Shown one piece after another: positions 10,692 through 21,800 of a stretch of 64,000 bases of DNA (the first letter of the stretch is position 1; every line of letters starts with the position of its first letter). This DNA is from Gracilariopsis chorda (Eukaryota > Rhodophyta > Florideophyceae > Gracilariales > Gracilariaceae). The stretch covers positions 124,001-188,000 of the forward strand of contig NBIV01000019.1 in the NCBI GenBank assembly GCA_003194525.1. Reading direction: 5' to 3'. Under the pieces are notes generated by a model. That model made no database searches and had not been told where the DNA came from. It saw only the letters and a list, made by a program, of their open reading frames with translations. Made by a program: the position numbers and the translations under genes.

Positions 10692-11159
10692 CGTGATATG
10701 TGTTCACCAGTTGGCCTCCTCTGATTCCTTACGGCTACTTGCGCGGCGATCTTGCTCCTTGAAACGTCCTTGTCTTCACTAAGGTCCGGGCCGAACGACG
10801 AGACACCCTGTCCCCTTACGAACAGCTACACTCACCCCAGCTGAGCCAGTTATACGGCAAGTGCGCTATCCGCAGGCTTAGTTCAAGTCCCCAGTCGATT
10901 CCCAACCGGTATACGGCTTGCGAACCTTAGCTCAGCCAAGTGCTAACTTCCCTGAAGGGTTAATAGCGGCGGAGGCCTTATTCAGGACTTTATATAATAG
11001 TTCCGGTTCACCGTCTGTGTTCGTGGTCCAATGATGAAGGCGGTTATGCGGAGCGTGCAGTAACTGCGATGTGTCGCCACTAGAAGCTTCAGGTGATCGG
11101 TCCAGACCACAAGCCAGGGGCAAGGGTTGTGCAACGACACGGTGGCTTTCAAGAAGCTT

Positions 11160-11985
11160 CTAGTGCGCACGCTCTAACGCAACGCCGGATCCGGGGGGGG
11201 GGTTTGGCAGCGACTCAACAATGGGCGCAGGCGGGGGAAGGTTGTCCGACGTGTAGATGGCGGAGTGTGCACGGGCTGCCGGGGGGGGGAGATTGTTTGA
11301 GAGCGCCACACCAGTAGGCCCAAGTCTTGCGCGGGGAACGCGGAATGTGCACGGGCTGCCGTGGGGGGGGGAAGTTGTTTGAGAGCGCCACACCAGTAGG
11401 CCCAAGTCTTGCGCGGAGAACGCGGAATGTGCACGGGCTGCCCGGGGGGAGAAGGTTGTTCGGTGGAGAACGTTGTTCGCAGTGTGTGTGGTTGTCCGGA
11501 GTGTGCAAGGGCTGCCGGGGGGCGGAAGACGGTTTGGGAGCGCAACACGAGTAGGCGCAAGTCCAGCGCGGAGAGGGCGGAGTGTTCACACGAGTAGGTG
11601 CAAGTCCAGCGCTGAGAATGCGGAGTGTTCACAAGTGTAGGCGCAAGTCCAGCGCGGAGAGGGCGGAGTGTTCACGAGTGTAGGCGCAAGTCCAGCGCGG
11701 AGAGGGCGGAGTGTTCACACGAGTAGGTGCAAGTCCAGCGCTGAGAGGGCGGAGTGTTCACAAGTGTAGGCGCAAGTCCAGCGCGGAGAGGGCGGATTGT
11801 TCACGAGTGTAGGCGCAAGTCCAGCGCGGAGAGGGCGGAGTGTTCACGGGCTGCAGGGGGGGCGCAAGACGGTTTGGCAGCGCAACACGAGAGGCGGGAG
11901 ATGGTCTGGGGGCGCAAAACGAGTATGCGCAATTCCGGGAAACGTTGGGTGGGCGCAAGGCGCGCCGAAGGCGCAAGTGCTATAG
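11160..11985. repeat. GC-rich minisatellite in the copia 1 leader
   Basis: Two related tandem arrays lie side by side. From about 11262 to 11520, units of about 70-80 bp contain GTGCACGGGCTGCCG, a G-run, and GCGCCACACCAGTAGGCCC. From about 11545 to 11860, about seven units of 43-45 bp contain GCGCAAGTCCAGCGCGGAGA and GGCGGAGTGTTCAC. The arrays sit between the 5-prime LTR and pol, where gag would be expected. Confidence 0.85.
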
Positions 11986-12177
11986 AGAGTGGAGAACGTT
12001 GGCGTTTCTCAATGTTTTGTGCAGATAAGCCTTTCGTTTGAGAGAAGCCTAAAGCAGGGTTTATTCAGTGTCGGCTTTTGCGCCGGCGGTTGCTGTGTCC
12101 CTTACGTTTTCGATATTGTTCTCGATACGTCTTTCTCACGTCGACGGTGTTATCGATAACCGCATGCGATGCTACAA

Positions 12178-12333
12178 TGTAGCTGTGTCTAGCTTTGTGT
12201 CTTTCCCACTGTCTTCCTCCTCCCATCATGCTGGTGAAGGCAGATCAGCGAGGTCATTTATTTGGTGCCTCCAGTCGGGACGAGTGGACTGTAAACCACG
12301 TCCCAACTGGTGGCCAGCGTGTCTCCATTCACA
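12178..12333 (-). repeat. 5-prime LTR of copia element 1
   Basis: This 156-bp LTR matches 6936-7091 with one visible difference. The TTCAT duplication follows immediately at 12334-12338. Confidence 0.92.
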
Positions 12334-12338
12334 TTCAT

Positions 12339-12940
12339 GAGCTCCGTAAAATCTCACAAGCTTTCAGCGTAATCAAATGATGGGAACTAAGTTTACCAAG
12401 CACACAAACAATAAGTTTCCCGCAAAACGCCCGATAAAGACACCAAAGCTCCAAGACAGTCAACGCAAGCGCTATTTCACATAAATTGGGTGTTAGCTAC
12501 TCAGGGTACACATTCACGCACGGTTGTGGTCGTTTAAAGCATATGACCTCAACTTGGCGGCAGTGATGTAGATCTTTGATTGATTTTGAAGCTGTTGGCA
12601 CGCCGCCAACGCGCGCGACGAATTTCATTGATATTGGAAAACGGCCTCGTCTGACGATGTGCATTGTTCCTGTTCTCCCTTTTGAAGCACTTTGCCGTCC
12701 GCTATGAAACTTTCATACCTTGTATTCTGCTCAAAGAGCGATTTTACAAAGCTTTCAAACCGGTACTTTGACAACAAGCTGAGTTATGGATTCTGAGATT
12801 CGTGCGTGCAACAAAATGGAGTTCATCCGACGAATTTCATGTTGAACAGTTATCTATAAAAGCTTGGAAACGACTCCACCGTTAAGGGGAAGGAGGTATC
12901 CGAACAAGAACCCAAGACGAAAGGGCGTTCAGGTGCGGTC
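12339..12940. other. no gene recognised
   Basis: I see no supportable feature here. Open frames are short on both strands. Confidence 0.4.
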
Positions 12941-12949
12941 GTTCGGTGG

Positions 12950-13450
12950 GGTCGTCGCCGATGGTGACGATAGCACTGGCTGAGTTGCGCCTGAACCTGC
13001 ACATAAATCCTTTTCCGCGTACCTCCAAATATTATCGCTGCTCGTGCTTGGAGCGACAGTCAGCGTAGGACAAAACGCGCACACCTTGCGCATCTGTTCT
13101 CTTTGTAGTGAACGATAGGACCGCAGATGAGTTCTGCTGTGTCGACGTTCCACACGCGAACCGTGCGATTGGCTGATCCAGGTACAAGTCATTTGGCATT
13201 GGCACTCCATGTTACCGGCACCTCACCCAATCTGTATGACTGTGAAGCGGCGGTGCAATGTCCGAGCACGTGGCCGCTTCCCGGATACGAACGTTGTCTG
13301 CTCCGCCGGATGAAACACGAGTGCCATCGCTGCTCCTTGCGCAGTACTGTACAATACGTGGTTAGTGTGGCCCCTGAGGGCCTTTTCACACCAGAGACAC
13401 ACCGACAATGCCAAAGAGACGCAACGTGTACCAATTATTTTGGCCATGAG
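12950..13450 (-). pseudogene. decayed WD40-repeat gene
   Basis: Minus-strand reading, spread over more than one frame, gives degenerate WD40 blades. The clearest is PGSANRTVRVWNVDTAELIC (about 13,190-13,120), the end of a blade with its WN (WD-type) dipeptide. It is preceded by a TDWV and VTWSANAK segment separated by a stop. Upstream is GHTNHV with ALVFHPAEQTTFVSG, and downstream VCAFCPTLTV with STSSDNIWRYAEK. WD40 proteins are beta-propeller scaffolds. With at least two stops or frame changes inside 500 bp, this is a fossil of a host gene or gene fragment. An alternative is an unmodelled spliced gene, but the stop inside a blade argues against it. Confidence 0.6.
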
Positions 13451-13459
13451 ACATTCTGA

Positions 13460-14400
13460 AGGGGAACGGCAGTAGATAAGTTGTGTCCGTGCCGCGGACG
13501 GTCTGGACAGATCAGTGATGTTCTCCTGAGGAGTACAGCAACTTACGCTTCTTGACGCCAATCCAAAACAACTCTTTAATTCTGTAGTCAGACTTTGTTC
13601 TTGCTCTAAATTGCCAATGTGTTGATGGAGCGAGCAATTCCCCGAATTGGAAACAGGTGTTTCCCGATAAGGAAGAACAATTCCATTTGAATCACTCTGA
13701 ATTGCGCGGCAGGTAGCGCAGCGCACACGCAACCCATATGGAACGGTGCGCAGTAGAAATGGAATATAAAAGCCGACTCTCAGAGGAAGAACTCTGGGAG
13801 AAGGAGGCAACCTCAGTAGGACTTCTGAGGTCTTCGTTCCTTTTTTTTTCCTTGCGAGAATACCAAACACAGTCGATTTTCGCCTGTGTAGCGTACCCGA
13901 GCAACACAATGGTAGTTTCTTGGATGCTTGCGCACACCACGAAGACGTACCGTTCTCTAACAAAATTTGATAGGGGTTGGAGATAAAAGGCTGTAGTGTA
14001 TTTCAATGAAGAGGATATCAAAAGATTGTGTATTTAACGGAGAAGATCCTCGCCATGAGTTAGAGAAGAAAGGCCATCGACCTGTCAGTAGAAAAGTTTC
14101 ACTAAAGAGATCCCAGTCATTGCATAGACCTACACACGAAAGTAAACGTAACATAGTGTGACCTGCTTTGAGCTAATTCTACTACTGAAATAAAGTATAA
14201 GGTATTAATCCTTAAGCTTGCCTTGGGTTCCTCGTCGTCAAGCAACGTCTGGCGCATATTATATTCCTTGCGCCCGGCATTCTTACAAATTCCTGCTGGT
14301 AGAAGAGAAGGGCGTGCTGCGAGAACTCGGGCAACGCGTCACGGAGGCAATTGGCAGCCAAAAAAGGAGTGCAATGCGCCTAGGAACGCGAGCAATACAA
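13460..14400. other. no gene recognised
   Basis: The minus strand stays open for long stretches but shows no recognisable domain. It may contain more of the decayed WD40 gene. The plus strand shows nothing. Confidence 0.35.
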
Positions 14401-14608
14401 CTAGTGTCTATCTGACCAGCGACCTCATATGAGGTCAATCTTAATTACTCTAGAACTTTATCAAAACCTTAAAACTTTTCCAAAAACTTTTTCGCTTTGA
14501 TCTTCTCATCATGTCTTCTACGCCGGCAGCGCTGAACCATGTCCACGACACATCACCAACAGTCGTAGCTGTCACATCAAGCACTATCGTCAACAACTTT
14601 CGTAGACA

Positions 14609-15790
14609 ATGGCCCCGTCCACAGATCTTCGCAGAACTGTTGGAACAACTGTCAACAGTCGTGCTCGTCTGGTTACAAATGACGCTGAATGCAAACGTTA
14701 TTACGGATCTCTATGGAAGTCAACAACGGTACACGGTTCTGTCCTCAATGTTGACATACGTAAGATCAACAATCGAAATCTCACTTTTCTGACTGTGAAG
14801 TTTCGTCTACCGAACCGAGAAAAAGAAGTAACTCTACCTTTATCTAGTGTCAAGCTAGGTACCGGTGTTGACGAAGCCGTGAATGCTGCAGAAGAGCCTA
14901 TTACCGAGGTTGAACCCATTAATACGCAAAATATCGAGGAAGATGCTCTTGTCACACCATCTCAGATGCAAGTTTTGCAGCCGCAAACAAGTTTATTAAG
15001 CGAAAATGCACCTGTCCAATCAACTGTGATTCACGGTCGTGTGTGGGAAACCTGTACGACGTTGAGTCCTCTGAATGGTTGTATGCAAATGCATCAGTGG
15101 AAAGTGGTTGGCCCAGCTGGAGATTTTATCTCACCGCGTCACGTTCTTCCAAACATGAGTGCATTAGATTTCTTTCTTTAGATGTTCCCTATGCAGCATT
15201 TGCAGTTCATAGTGAACAGAATAAATGTTCGGTTAGAAAGCAAAGACGTTCGGAGGACTTCAGGGGGAGAATTGCTCAAATTCTTTGGAATTCTTATCCT
15301 CATGACTCGCATTGAGTTCTCTAACAGACGGGATCTTTGGAGCCTCGAGCCTTTTTCTAAGTTTATTCCTCAGCCAAATATTGGTCTTGCGATGTCACGG
15401 AACAGATTTGAAATGCTTAGAAGTTCAATATGCTTCAGCGGAAATGGTGTGACTGAAGAGCAGGGAATCGCGCGTTGGTCCTTCGTAACAGATTTTGTGA
15501 AGGCAATCAATGACCATCGTCGGTCTTTTGTCACGCCATCACATGCCTTATGTGTTGACGAAGGAATGTCACGATGGTACGGATTAGGCGGTAATTGGAT
15601 TGATGTCGGGCTTCCGCACTATACTGCATTAGACAGAAAGCCGGAAAATGGTCTTGAAATGAAGGCCGTATGTTGTGCACGAAGTGGCATAATGCTGAAC
15701 ATTGAGCTCAATATGGGTGCAAATATTCCGGAACAAGTTTTTGATTCTGATAACGCCCATGGAACGGCAGTCTTACTTCGCTTAGTGTAG
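14609..15790 (+). pseudogene. piggyBac transposase, N-terminal and central part
   Basis: The frame reads as a DDE_Tnp_1_7 (piggyBac) transposase: SALDFFL, FVNRIN-type segment, LLKFFGILILMTRIEF, LAMSRNRFEMLRSSICF, then the first catalytic Asp region HALCVDEGMSRWYGLGGNW, then LDRKPENGLEMKAVC. An in-frame TAG at 15179-15181 interrupts it between DFFL and MFPMQHL, where the family has a sense codon. The gypsy element enters after AHGTAVLLRLV. The N-terminus is uncertain: an overlapping frame opens at the ATG at 14511, and I cannot tell which is used. The copy is dead as an autonomous transposase. Confidence 0.85.
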
Positions 15791-16592
15791 TGCAACGCCC
15801 TCAGGGAGGGATTCTTGGTACTTGAACGCTTTCCCGATATTATCGGTTGTGTAGTGTGTATATGAACTACGCCCCACAATGGTGGGTATGGACACGTGGG
15901 ACACGGTTTTGGGTCAATTGGCGGTTGGCCACAGTAGTGGATGTTGCCACGAAATGTGGAGTATTTTAGTTAATATTATTTATTATTTTCACACCCATTT
16001 CTGGGAAGCTAGTACTTAGTGCGACGGCGCACTGCCGTCGCACCAGTAAACCTTCCCCAACAAGGGACCCCAACCTGGGGAATTGGCTCTGAGCTTTACC
16101 GCCTCCGCGTGTTCTCAACTCCTCCTTGGAGGGAAGCACCGTAGTGTACGGAAGTTCACCCCCCTTGCACATCTAGAGGAGACCCATCATTGGGAGTACT
16201 AATTGTTCCAATCATATTGGTGTTTCGCCCTGTATAGGGAGTCCTGTCCACCGGCATTGCCGTATCTACTCGTCGCTCTCGCGACCCACTCGTCCTTCCT
16301 CTTTCCCCTTTTTAGGGTAGCACCTCCCGCTATCCGCGGCCCTCGTGTGCGCATCCGCTCACACACCCCCACTTACGTGGAAACATACCTCTACTGAGGA
16401 TCACACCCCGCTCACGCGGATACCGATTCTTCGCCTTCACCTCCCTGCGCGAGTCGCGACAGGTGTCCCTGGTCTTACAAACCGGCTTCGCCGTGACACC
16501 TCTGGGAGGGCTCTACCCAACTGGGTTCACCTCGTGAGAGGAAGATCCCGGACGTCTTTCGGTGTTCTTCCCCTTTGGGGCATTGCACCACA
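15786..16592 (+). repeat. 5-prime LTR of the gypsy element
   Basis: This 807-bp LTR contains many tiny inverted repeats, including a 10-bp stem with a 5-nt loop at 16019-16043 (GTGCGACGGC arm). That hairpin is present in all three LTR copies in the window. Confidence 0.95.
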
Positions 16593-16698
16593 AAGTGGTC
16601 TCCTGACTTAGAATCGGTTTTTTTTTTTCCCTCTTACGAGGTTTGTTTTCATTCACCGGAAGTTCCGTGATCGTTTCCCGTCGTAACGGTATTTTCTC

Positions 16699-18873
16699 AT
16701 GTCGAGAAATCCCTCCGACGCGGAGCCAGTGGTTACGCGTAGTCGCTCCCGCGACAACGCGGACACTTCCGAAGTTCGGTTCGTACCCCGTATCCCTATA
16801 CGGACAAGTTCCAGCCGTGCTGGCGCCGCTTCATCGCGGAATGATACCCCCGACTGGGAACCCCGGAACCTCCTTTTGCCCTTGTTATCACCCCCGCAGG
16901 GGAATGCAGAATCGACTCCGGCTGTTGCCGCAGTGCCCCAGGCACCCCGGTCTGCTCCCGCTGTCGCGGCTTCAAGCCCCCGTGGAACGGGCGATAACAC
17001 CCCCCAGGGGACTCCCCTGGAATCCCAGGTCCGCGCTCTGTGGACCGCCCATGACACCCTTGTAGGGGAACTAAAATCCCTCCAAGAGGTGGTCTCGGCA
17101 ACCCCCGTAGAGGAGGTCGCCGAGGAACTCCGTATTTTACGGTCTGACGTCAACTCCGTGTTGGAGAGTTTGGGACAACCCGCCGCCTTCATCGAAGGAG
17201 TTGAAGCCCGATTTGATCGGATTGGTGCCCGCCTGGAGACGCTGGAGCAGTTCGTCCTCATGGACAAACCATCCCCGGGTGATCCGGTAAACGAGGCATC
17301 GCACAACGACCAGCTTGCTGGGAAGAAGAAACGCCGTCACCGACGGAAACACCACCGAAAATATTCGGACTCCGATTCTTCGACATCGTCGGACTCATCC
17401 CGAAACCATTCGGTTAGCTCGAGCTCCTCGGACTCCGACTCGGAGGACGAGAAGCGAGGCTACTCCTCCCGCTCGAAGCGGTCATCGGCCACTGAAGGTG
17501 TGGTCCGAACCCGCCAGAAGGGGAGAAGACACCCCGGTCTCCGGGAATTGAAACCGACAAACCCGGATTACCGGAAGCTTTTATCATACCGGTACTACCG
17601 GCTTGAAGATTCGTCACTTGGACGTACGCCCCGTGGTACGGGAAAGGTGCGAGAATGCACTAAGCGAATGCAGCTCTCGCTCCGCAACCAGTATTTTACT
17701 GGAAAGGACCCAGTCCTAGTACTGGATTTCCTATCCCGCTTTGTAGCGGAGGCCGATATCCTCGGTATGAATGAGGGACAAGCCTATTTGGCTTTACCGT
17801 ATTTCTTACGGGGAGTGGCCGAGGACCAATACACCTCTGTCCGAGGATCTTCTCGCGCCTCCGAGGGAGGAGTTACTTGCTGGCCGGAGGCTGTGCAGTA
17901 TCTTCTGCGCTCCTACGCCACCAACACCGCTATTCAGCAGGCTATCCTCGTTTTGCGAGATACACGCCAGCGTGCTGGAGAGACCGAGACCGATTACTCG
18001 GTGCGCCTTAACAAGGCTTTCCACAGATGTGGTAACGTATACCCCGCTGGGGAGCGCAGTACCATGTTCATTGATGGTCTTGACCCGGCAATCCGGAGTT
18101 TAGTTACCCGTTATCGGGAGGACAAGCGAAGGATCACCTACCTCGAGCTGGTCCAACACGCTCGAGCGGAAGGGGATGCACTTCGTGCAAGAACTCCGAA
18201 CAATCGGTCTAAATCCGCCAAGGCGTTGTTGCTGGAAAGCGAAGCTTCCTCTCTCCCGCTCACCGCGGATGGGAACCCTGAACAGGGATTTGATACCGTG
18301 CATTTAGCGCAGGGGGATGGTGTGTCGATACCCACCAGTGAGTTACCGTCAACGACGGAGATGACCCATGATACGGGAACAGAAGATCCCGTTCTATACG
18401 GTGGTAACAGTCGGGTTCAACCCCAACGACTCCCGTTTTCAAACGGTCAATCCCGTTATCAACGGCCTGGATGGACTGACACCCGCCCTGCGGTTCGCTT
18501 CTCCGATACTCGGAATAATAATCCGCGTGTCGCGGTGCTGGCTCTCATTTGCCACCTGTGCTATGCCCATGGCCATACCTCTCCTCAGTGTATTTGTTCA
18601 CTGAAGGATATGGCCAAGGTGGTGGCAAATTATGAGGCCCTCACTCCAGAGGAGAAACGTTCCGTCCCGACGGCTTCCTACCTCCGTGCTAAAACGGACT
18701 TTTCTCACGCCCTACCACAGACCCCGCGTGCGCGGCAAGCTTCATACACCCCGATTCGGGAGATCACGCAACCATCCGTTGCAACCCCCGCTTATGCGGA
18801 TAGAAACCCCCGTCAACGGGATGAAGCACTCGTTGTCGAGGAAACCAACCCACCGCCGAAGGCGGAAAACTAA
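16699..18873 (+). CDS. gag: gypsy Gag protein
   Basis: This 724-residue frame begins at an ATG shortly after the LTR. Residues about 1-110 are low-complexity. Residues about 110-185 look like a coiled coil (repeated Leu/Val in EELRILRSDVNSVLESLG and RIGARLETLEQF). A basic then Ser/Asp-rich stretch follows (KKKRRHRRKHHRK, then SDSDSSTSSDSS). The capsid-like retrotrans_gag domain spans about 330-500 (FTGKDPVLVLDFLSRF to MFIDGLDPAIRSLV). A CCHC zinc knuckle (CHLCYAHGHTSPQC) lies near residue 617. The protein would form the particle shell and bind RNA. Confidence 0.9.
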   Translation: MSRNPSDAEPVVTRSRSRDNADTSEVRFVPRIPIRTSSSRAGAASSRNDTPDWEPRNLLLPLLSPPQGNAESTPAVAAVPQAPRSAPAVAASSPRGTGDNTPQGTPLESQVRALWTAHDTLVGELKSLQEVVSATPVEEVAEELRILRSDVNSVLESLGQPAAFIEGVEARFDRIGARLETLEQFVLMDKPSPGDPVNEASHNDQLAGKKKRRHRRKHHRKYSDSDSSTSSDSSRNHSVSSSSSDSDSEDEKRGYSSRSKRSSATEGVVRTRQKGRRHPGLRELKPTNPDYRKLLSYRYYRLEDSSLGRTPRGTGKVRECTKRMQLSLRNQYFTGKDPVLVLDFLSRFVAEADILGMNEGQAYLALPYFLRGVAEDQYTSVRGSSRASEGGVTCWPEAVQYLLRSYATNTAIQQAILVLRDTRQRAGETETDYSVRLNKAFHRCGNVYPAGERSTMFIDGLDPAIRSLVTRYREDKRRITYLELVQHARAEGDALRARTPNNRSKSAKALLLESEASSLPLTADGNPEQGFDTVHLAQGDGVSIPTSELPSTTEMTHDTGTEDPVLYGGNSRVQPQRLPFSNGQSRYQRPGWTDTRPAVRFSDTRNNNPRVAVLALICHLCYAHGHTSPQCICSLKDMAKVVANYEALTPEEKRSVPTASYLRAKTDFSHALPQTPRARQASYTPIREITQPSVATPAYADRNPRQRDEALVVEETNPPPKAEN

Positions 18874-18890
18874 CTGAGGGAGTCTCCCCT

Positions 18891-21800
18891 TTGGGAGAGG
18901 CGTCCTCAAAAACGAGGCTGTTGGCGCCCGAGGCGTCCTCGCCTCGCTCCCCGGTGAACGTCCTCTCGAGGAAAGACACCGCTGACGCGGACTCTGCGCA
19001 CCTCGGTGTGTTGCGTCGCCCGTGGATACGGAGTAAAAATCCCCGGATTCCCGGTAGAGTCTTGGTCTTGGCCAAGCGCAATTATAAGGTCTATGCCGAC
19101 CTTGGCCTTGACCCCCAGTTTATCGTGAGGTTTCTCACCGTCCTGGATACACGTGCAGGCCCCAACTTTGTCGTGGAATCATTGTTACCCCCGCTTGTGC
19201 GGTCGCGTATCCGCTCTGACGCGGTCCCCGACATTTCGGATGCGAACAACAATCCGTTACAAACGGTGGGCACAGTGGACCTCGTCGTGAGACTTGGTAC
19301 CTCTGTGGTGAAGTTGGACTTCATCGTTTGCCGTTCATTGGCAGCACCAGTCATACTGGGATGTGATTACTGCGACAGATTTGTCGACGCAATCAGGCCC
19401 CGCCTCAGGCGTGTAGAACTTGACGACGGATCGTCGGTTCCGATTCTTCGCCGCCCGCTAAAGCAGTCCTCTCGGAAACAAGTTCCGCTCCCTGCTGCGC
19501 AGGAACCACCGCCCGCGTCCCGCGAGTCCACCAAGCTCCGCGTCGCTGCCTCGGTTTCTATACCGGCTGAGTCCCAAGTCTGGGTACAGGTAAATTCCCG
19601 TCAACACGGTCTTCGGGTTATACAACCCCTCGCCTCGTTGTACGAGAAATCCCAGCTGGCGCTGGCTAATGGAATTGTCTCCATTTCCCCGGATGTTCCT
19701 TTCCGGATATTGGTTGCCAACCCTGGCAAACACCCCCAGTATCTGGTCAAACACCAAGTAATTGGGAGTGTAACCCCCCATCCTATGGGAATGCTGCCAA
19801 CGAAGATGACAGCCGCCGATGTACTCGGAGTTACCACCTCTTCTGAGGAGTTCGCCCCGCCGTCCGAAGACGTCAAGTCTAAGGAGGGGGAGGAAACCGC
19901 TACTTCAGCGTCGAACATACCGAGTAACTCGGAATTGCGAACCACACCTGTTCCACAGGACAATGCTCCATCGAGCAATGACCGGATTGATCCGGAAAAA
20001 GCACTTGAAGCGCTGGACTTCAGCCACGTGCCAGAGTTGCACCGCGACAAACTCCGTACTATGTTACGGGAATTCACCACAATGTGGGATGGCTCGCTTG
20101 GCGAGATTGATGCAACGGAACACCGGATCGATTTAATCCCCGGTGCGCGACCGGTTGCACAACCCCCTTACATGGCAGGTCCGAAAGCTCGGGAAGAGGA
20201 GCAGTCCCAGGTGGACAAGATGCTCCGCGCAGGTGTGATTGAGCCCGCTCAATCGCCCTGGGCATCCCCAGTTGTACTGGCTTTAAAGGCCGACGGAACC
20301 TGGAGGTTCTGTGTCGACTACCGCCGGCTCAATGCCGTGACTGTTAGGGACACGTACCCCATCCCTCGTATGGACGAGTGCATTGACTCCCTTGGAGACG
20401 CCACCGTGTTCACGGCCCTTGATGCCAATTGGGGATATTGGCAAGTACCTGTCAGACAGGAGGATCGCGACAAAACCGCATTCACCTGCCATGCAGGAAC
20501 GTACCGCTTCAAGCGGATGCCATTTGGGTTAACCAACGCCCCCGCCACCTTTCAGCGTGCAGTAGATATTCTACTCAACCGCTTTAAGTGGCGGAGTTGT
20601 CTGGTCTACCTTGATGATATTATCATCTTCTCCAACTCGTTGGACGACCATCTCACTCACGTCCGAGACGTGCTGACCGTACTCCGCGATGCGGGAATTA
20701 CCCTCAAGTTGAGGAAATGCGAGTTTTTCACAGATACTGTGAAGTATCTGGGTCACATTATCCGTCCTGGACGGTTAGCGATCGAGAAAGCTCGAGTCAA
20801 ATCCCTCGTTGAGGCGAAAGAACCCCGTACTCAAACGGAACTGCGCTCCTTTCTGGGGCTGGTCAACGTCTATCGACGGTTTATCCCGAACTTTTTGGAT
20901 ACTGCAGCGCCCCTGAACGCGTTGTTGCGAAAGGGGAACCCCCCAAAACTGGGAACATTTACGCCCGAGCAATCGGAAGCTTTTAACTCCTTAAAGGAGG
21001 CTGTCACATCAGCACCAATCCTACATCTCCCAAAACTTGGGTTGCCATACTCCGTAGATACGGACTCGAGCGACTACCAAGTCGGGTGTGCTCTTTTTCA
21101 AACCACCCCCGAGGGGGAACGACATCCAATTGGTTATTGGTCACGTTCGCTCAATGTTCATGAGCGGAACTACTCCGTATCGGAGAAAGAGTGCCTCGCC
21201 GTCGTATGGGCGATGACCACTCTGCGCCCCTACCTTATGGGAATTCACTTCACCGTGTACACGGATCATTCCTCATTGAGGTGGTTGATGAATATCTCCG
21301 ACCCGTCGGGACGCCTCATGCGCTGGAGACTCCGCCTCGCGGAATATGACTTTCAAGTCATTTATAAAAAGGGTGCGCAGAACACCCAGGCCGACGCTTT
21401 ATCGCGGTTACCCACAAGTGGGGAAGCACTCCCAACAGAGGATGATGAAGTCCCATGCTTCATGGCTATAGACCCGGATGATCCGGAATATGCCGTCGAG
21501 GCTAGGCCAGAAACCTGGGACGAGGATGCTGATTTTGACGAACTACTCGCATCGCGAGATAAATCTGAGAACCCGTTACCGGGAAACTTTGTACCGGTAT
21601 CGCCGGAAGAAATGATCCGAGAACAATTCGGCGACCCATTCTGTACGAGAATTCGTGCCCGTATCAACGGTGGTGAAGATCTCCCTTTCGGGGTAAACGA
21701 CAAAGGCTACCTCGTAAGAAAGGTCGAAGCCCGCCCACAGATTGTGGTACCACATTCCCTGCAATCGCGGGTGTTACATCTATCACACTACGCCCCCATT

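Larger units (their letters stand above)
6936..12333 (-). mobile_element. Ty1/copia LTR retrotransposon, young
   Basis: The element is bounded by 156-bp direct LTRs (6936-7091 and 12178-12333) that start TG and end CA. A perfect 5-bp target duplication TTCAT lies at 6931-6935 and 12334-12338. The LTRs differ at about one site by eye, so insertion was recent. The coding strand is minus: a single long pol frame (7359-10691) holds protease, integrase, reverse transcriptase and RNase H in copia order. A full gag is not recognisable between the 5-prime LTR and pol, and much of that space is a minisatellite. Pol looks open throughout. The element as a whole may be incomplete in its gag part. Confidence 0.92.

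Noticed and set aside
11545-11860. CRISPR-like regular repeats
   Set aside because: The units are directly adjacent with no unique spacers, and the DNA is eukaryotic. It is a minisatellite.
13223-13963. 246-codon minus-strand frame taken as a gene
   Set aside because: Only its end resembles WD40, and the homology crosses frames and stops. It is better described as part of a pseudogene.
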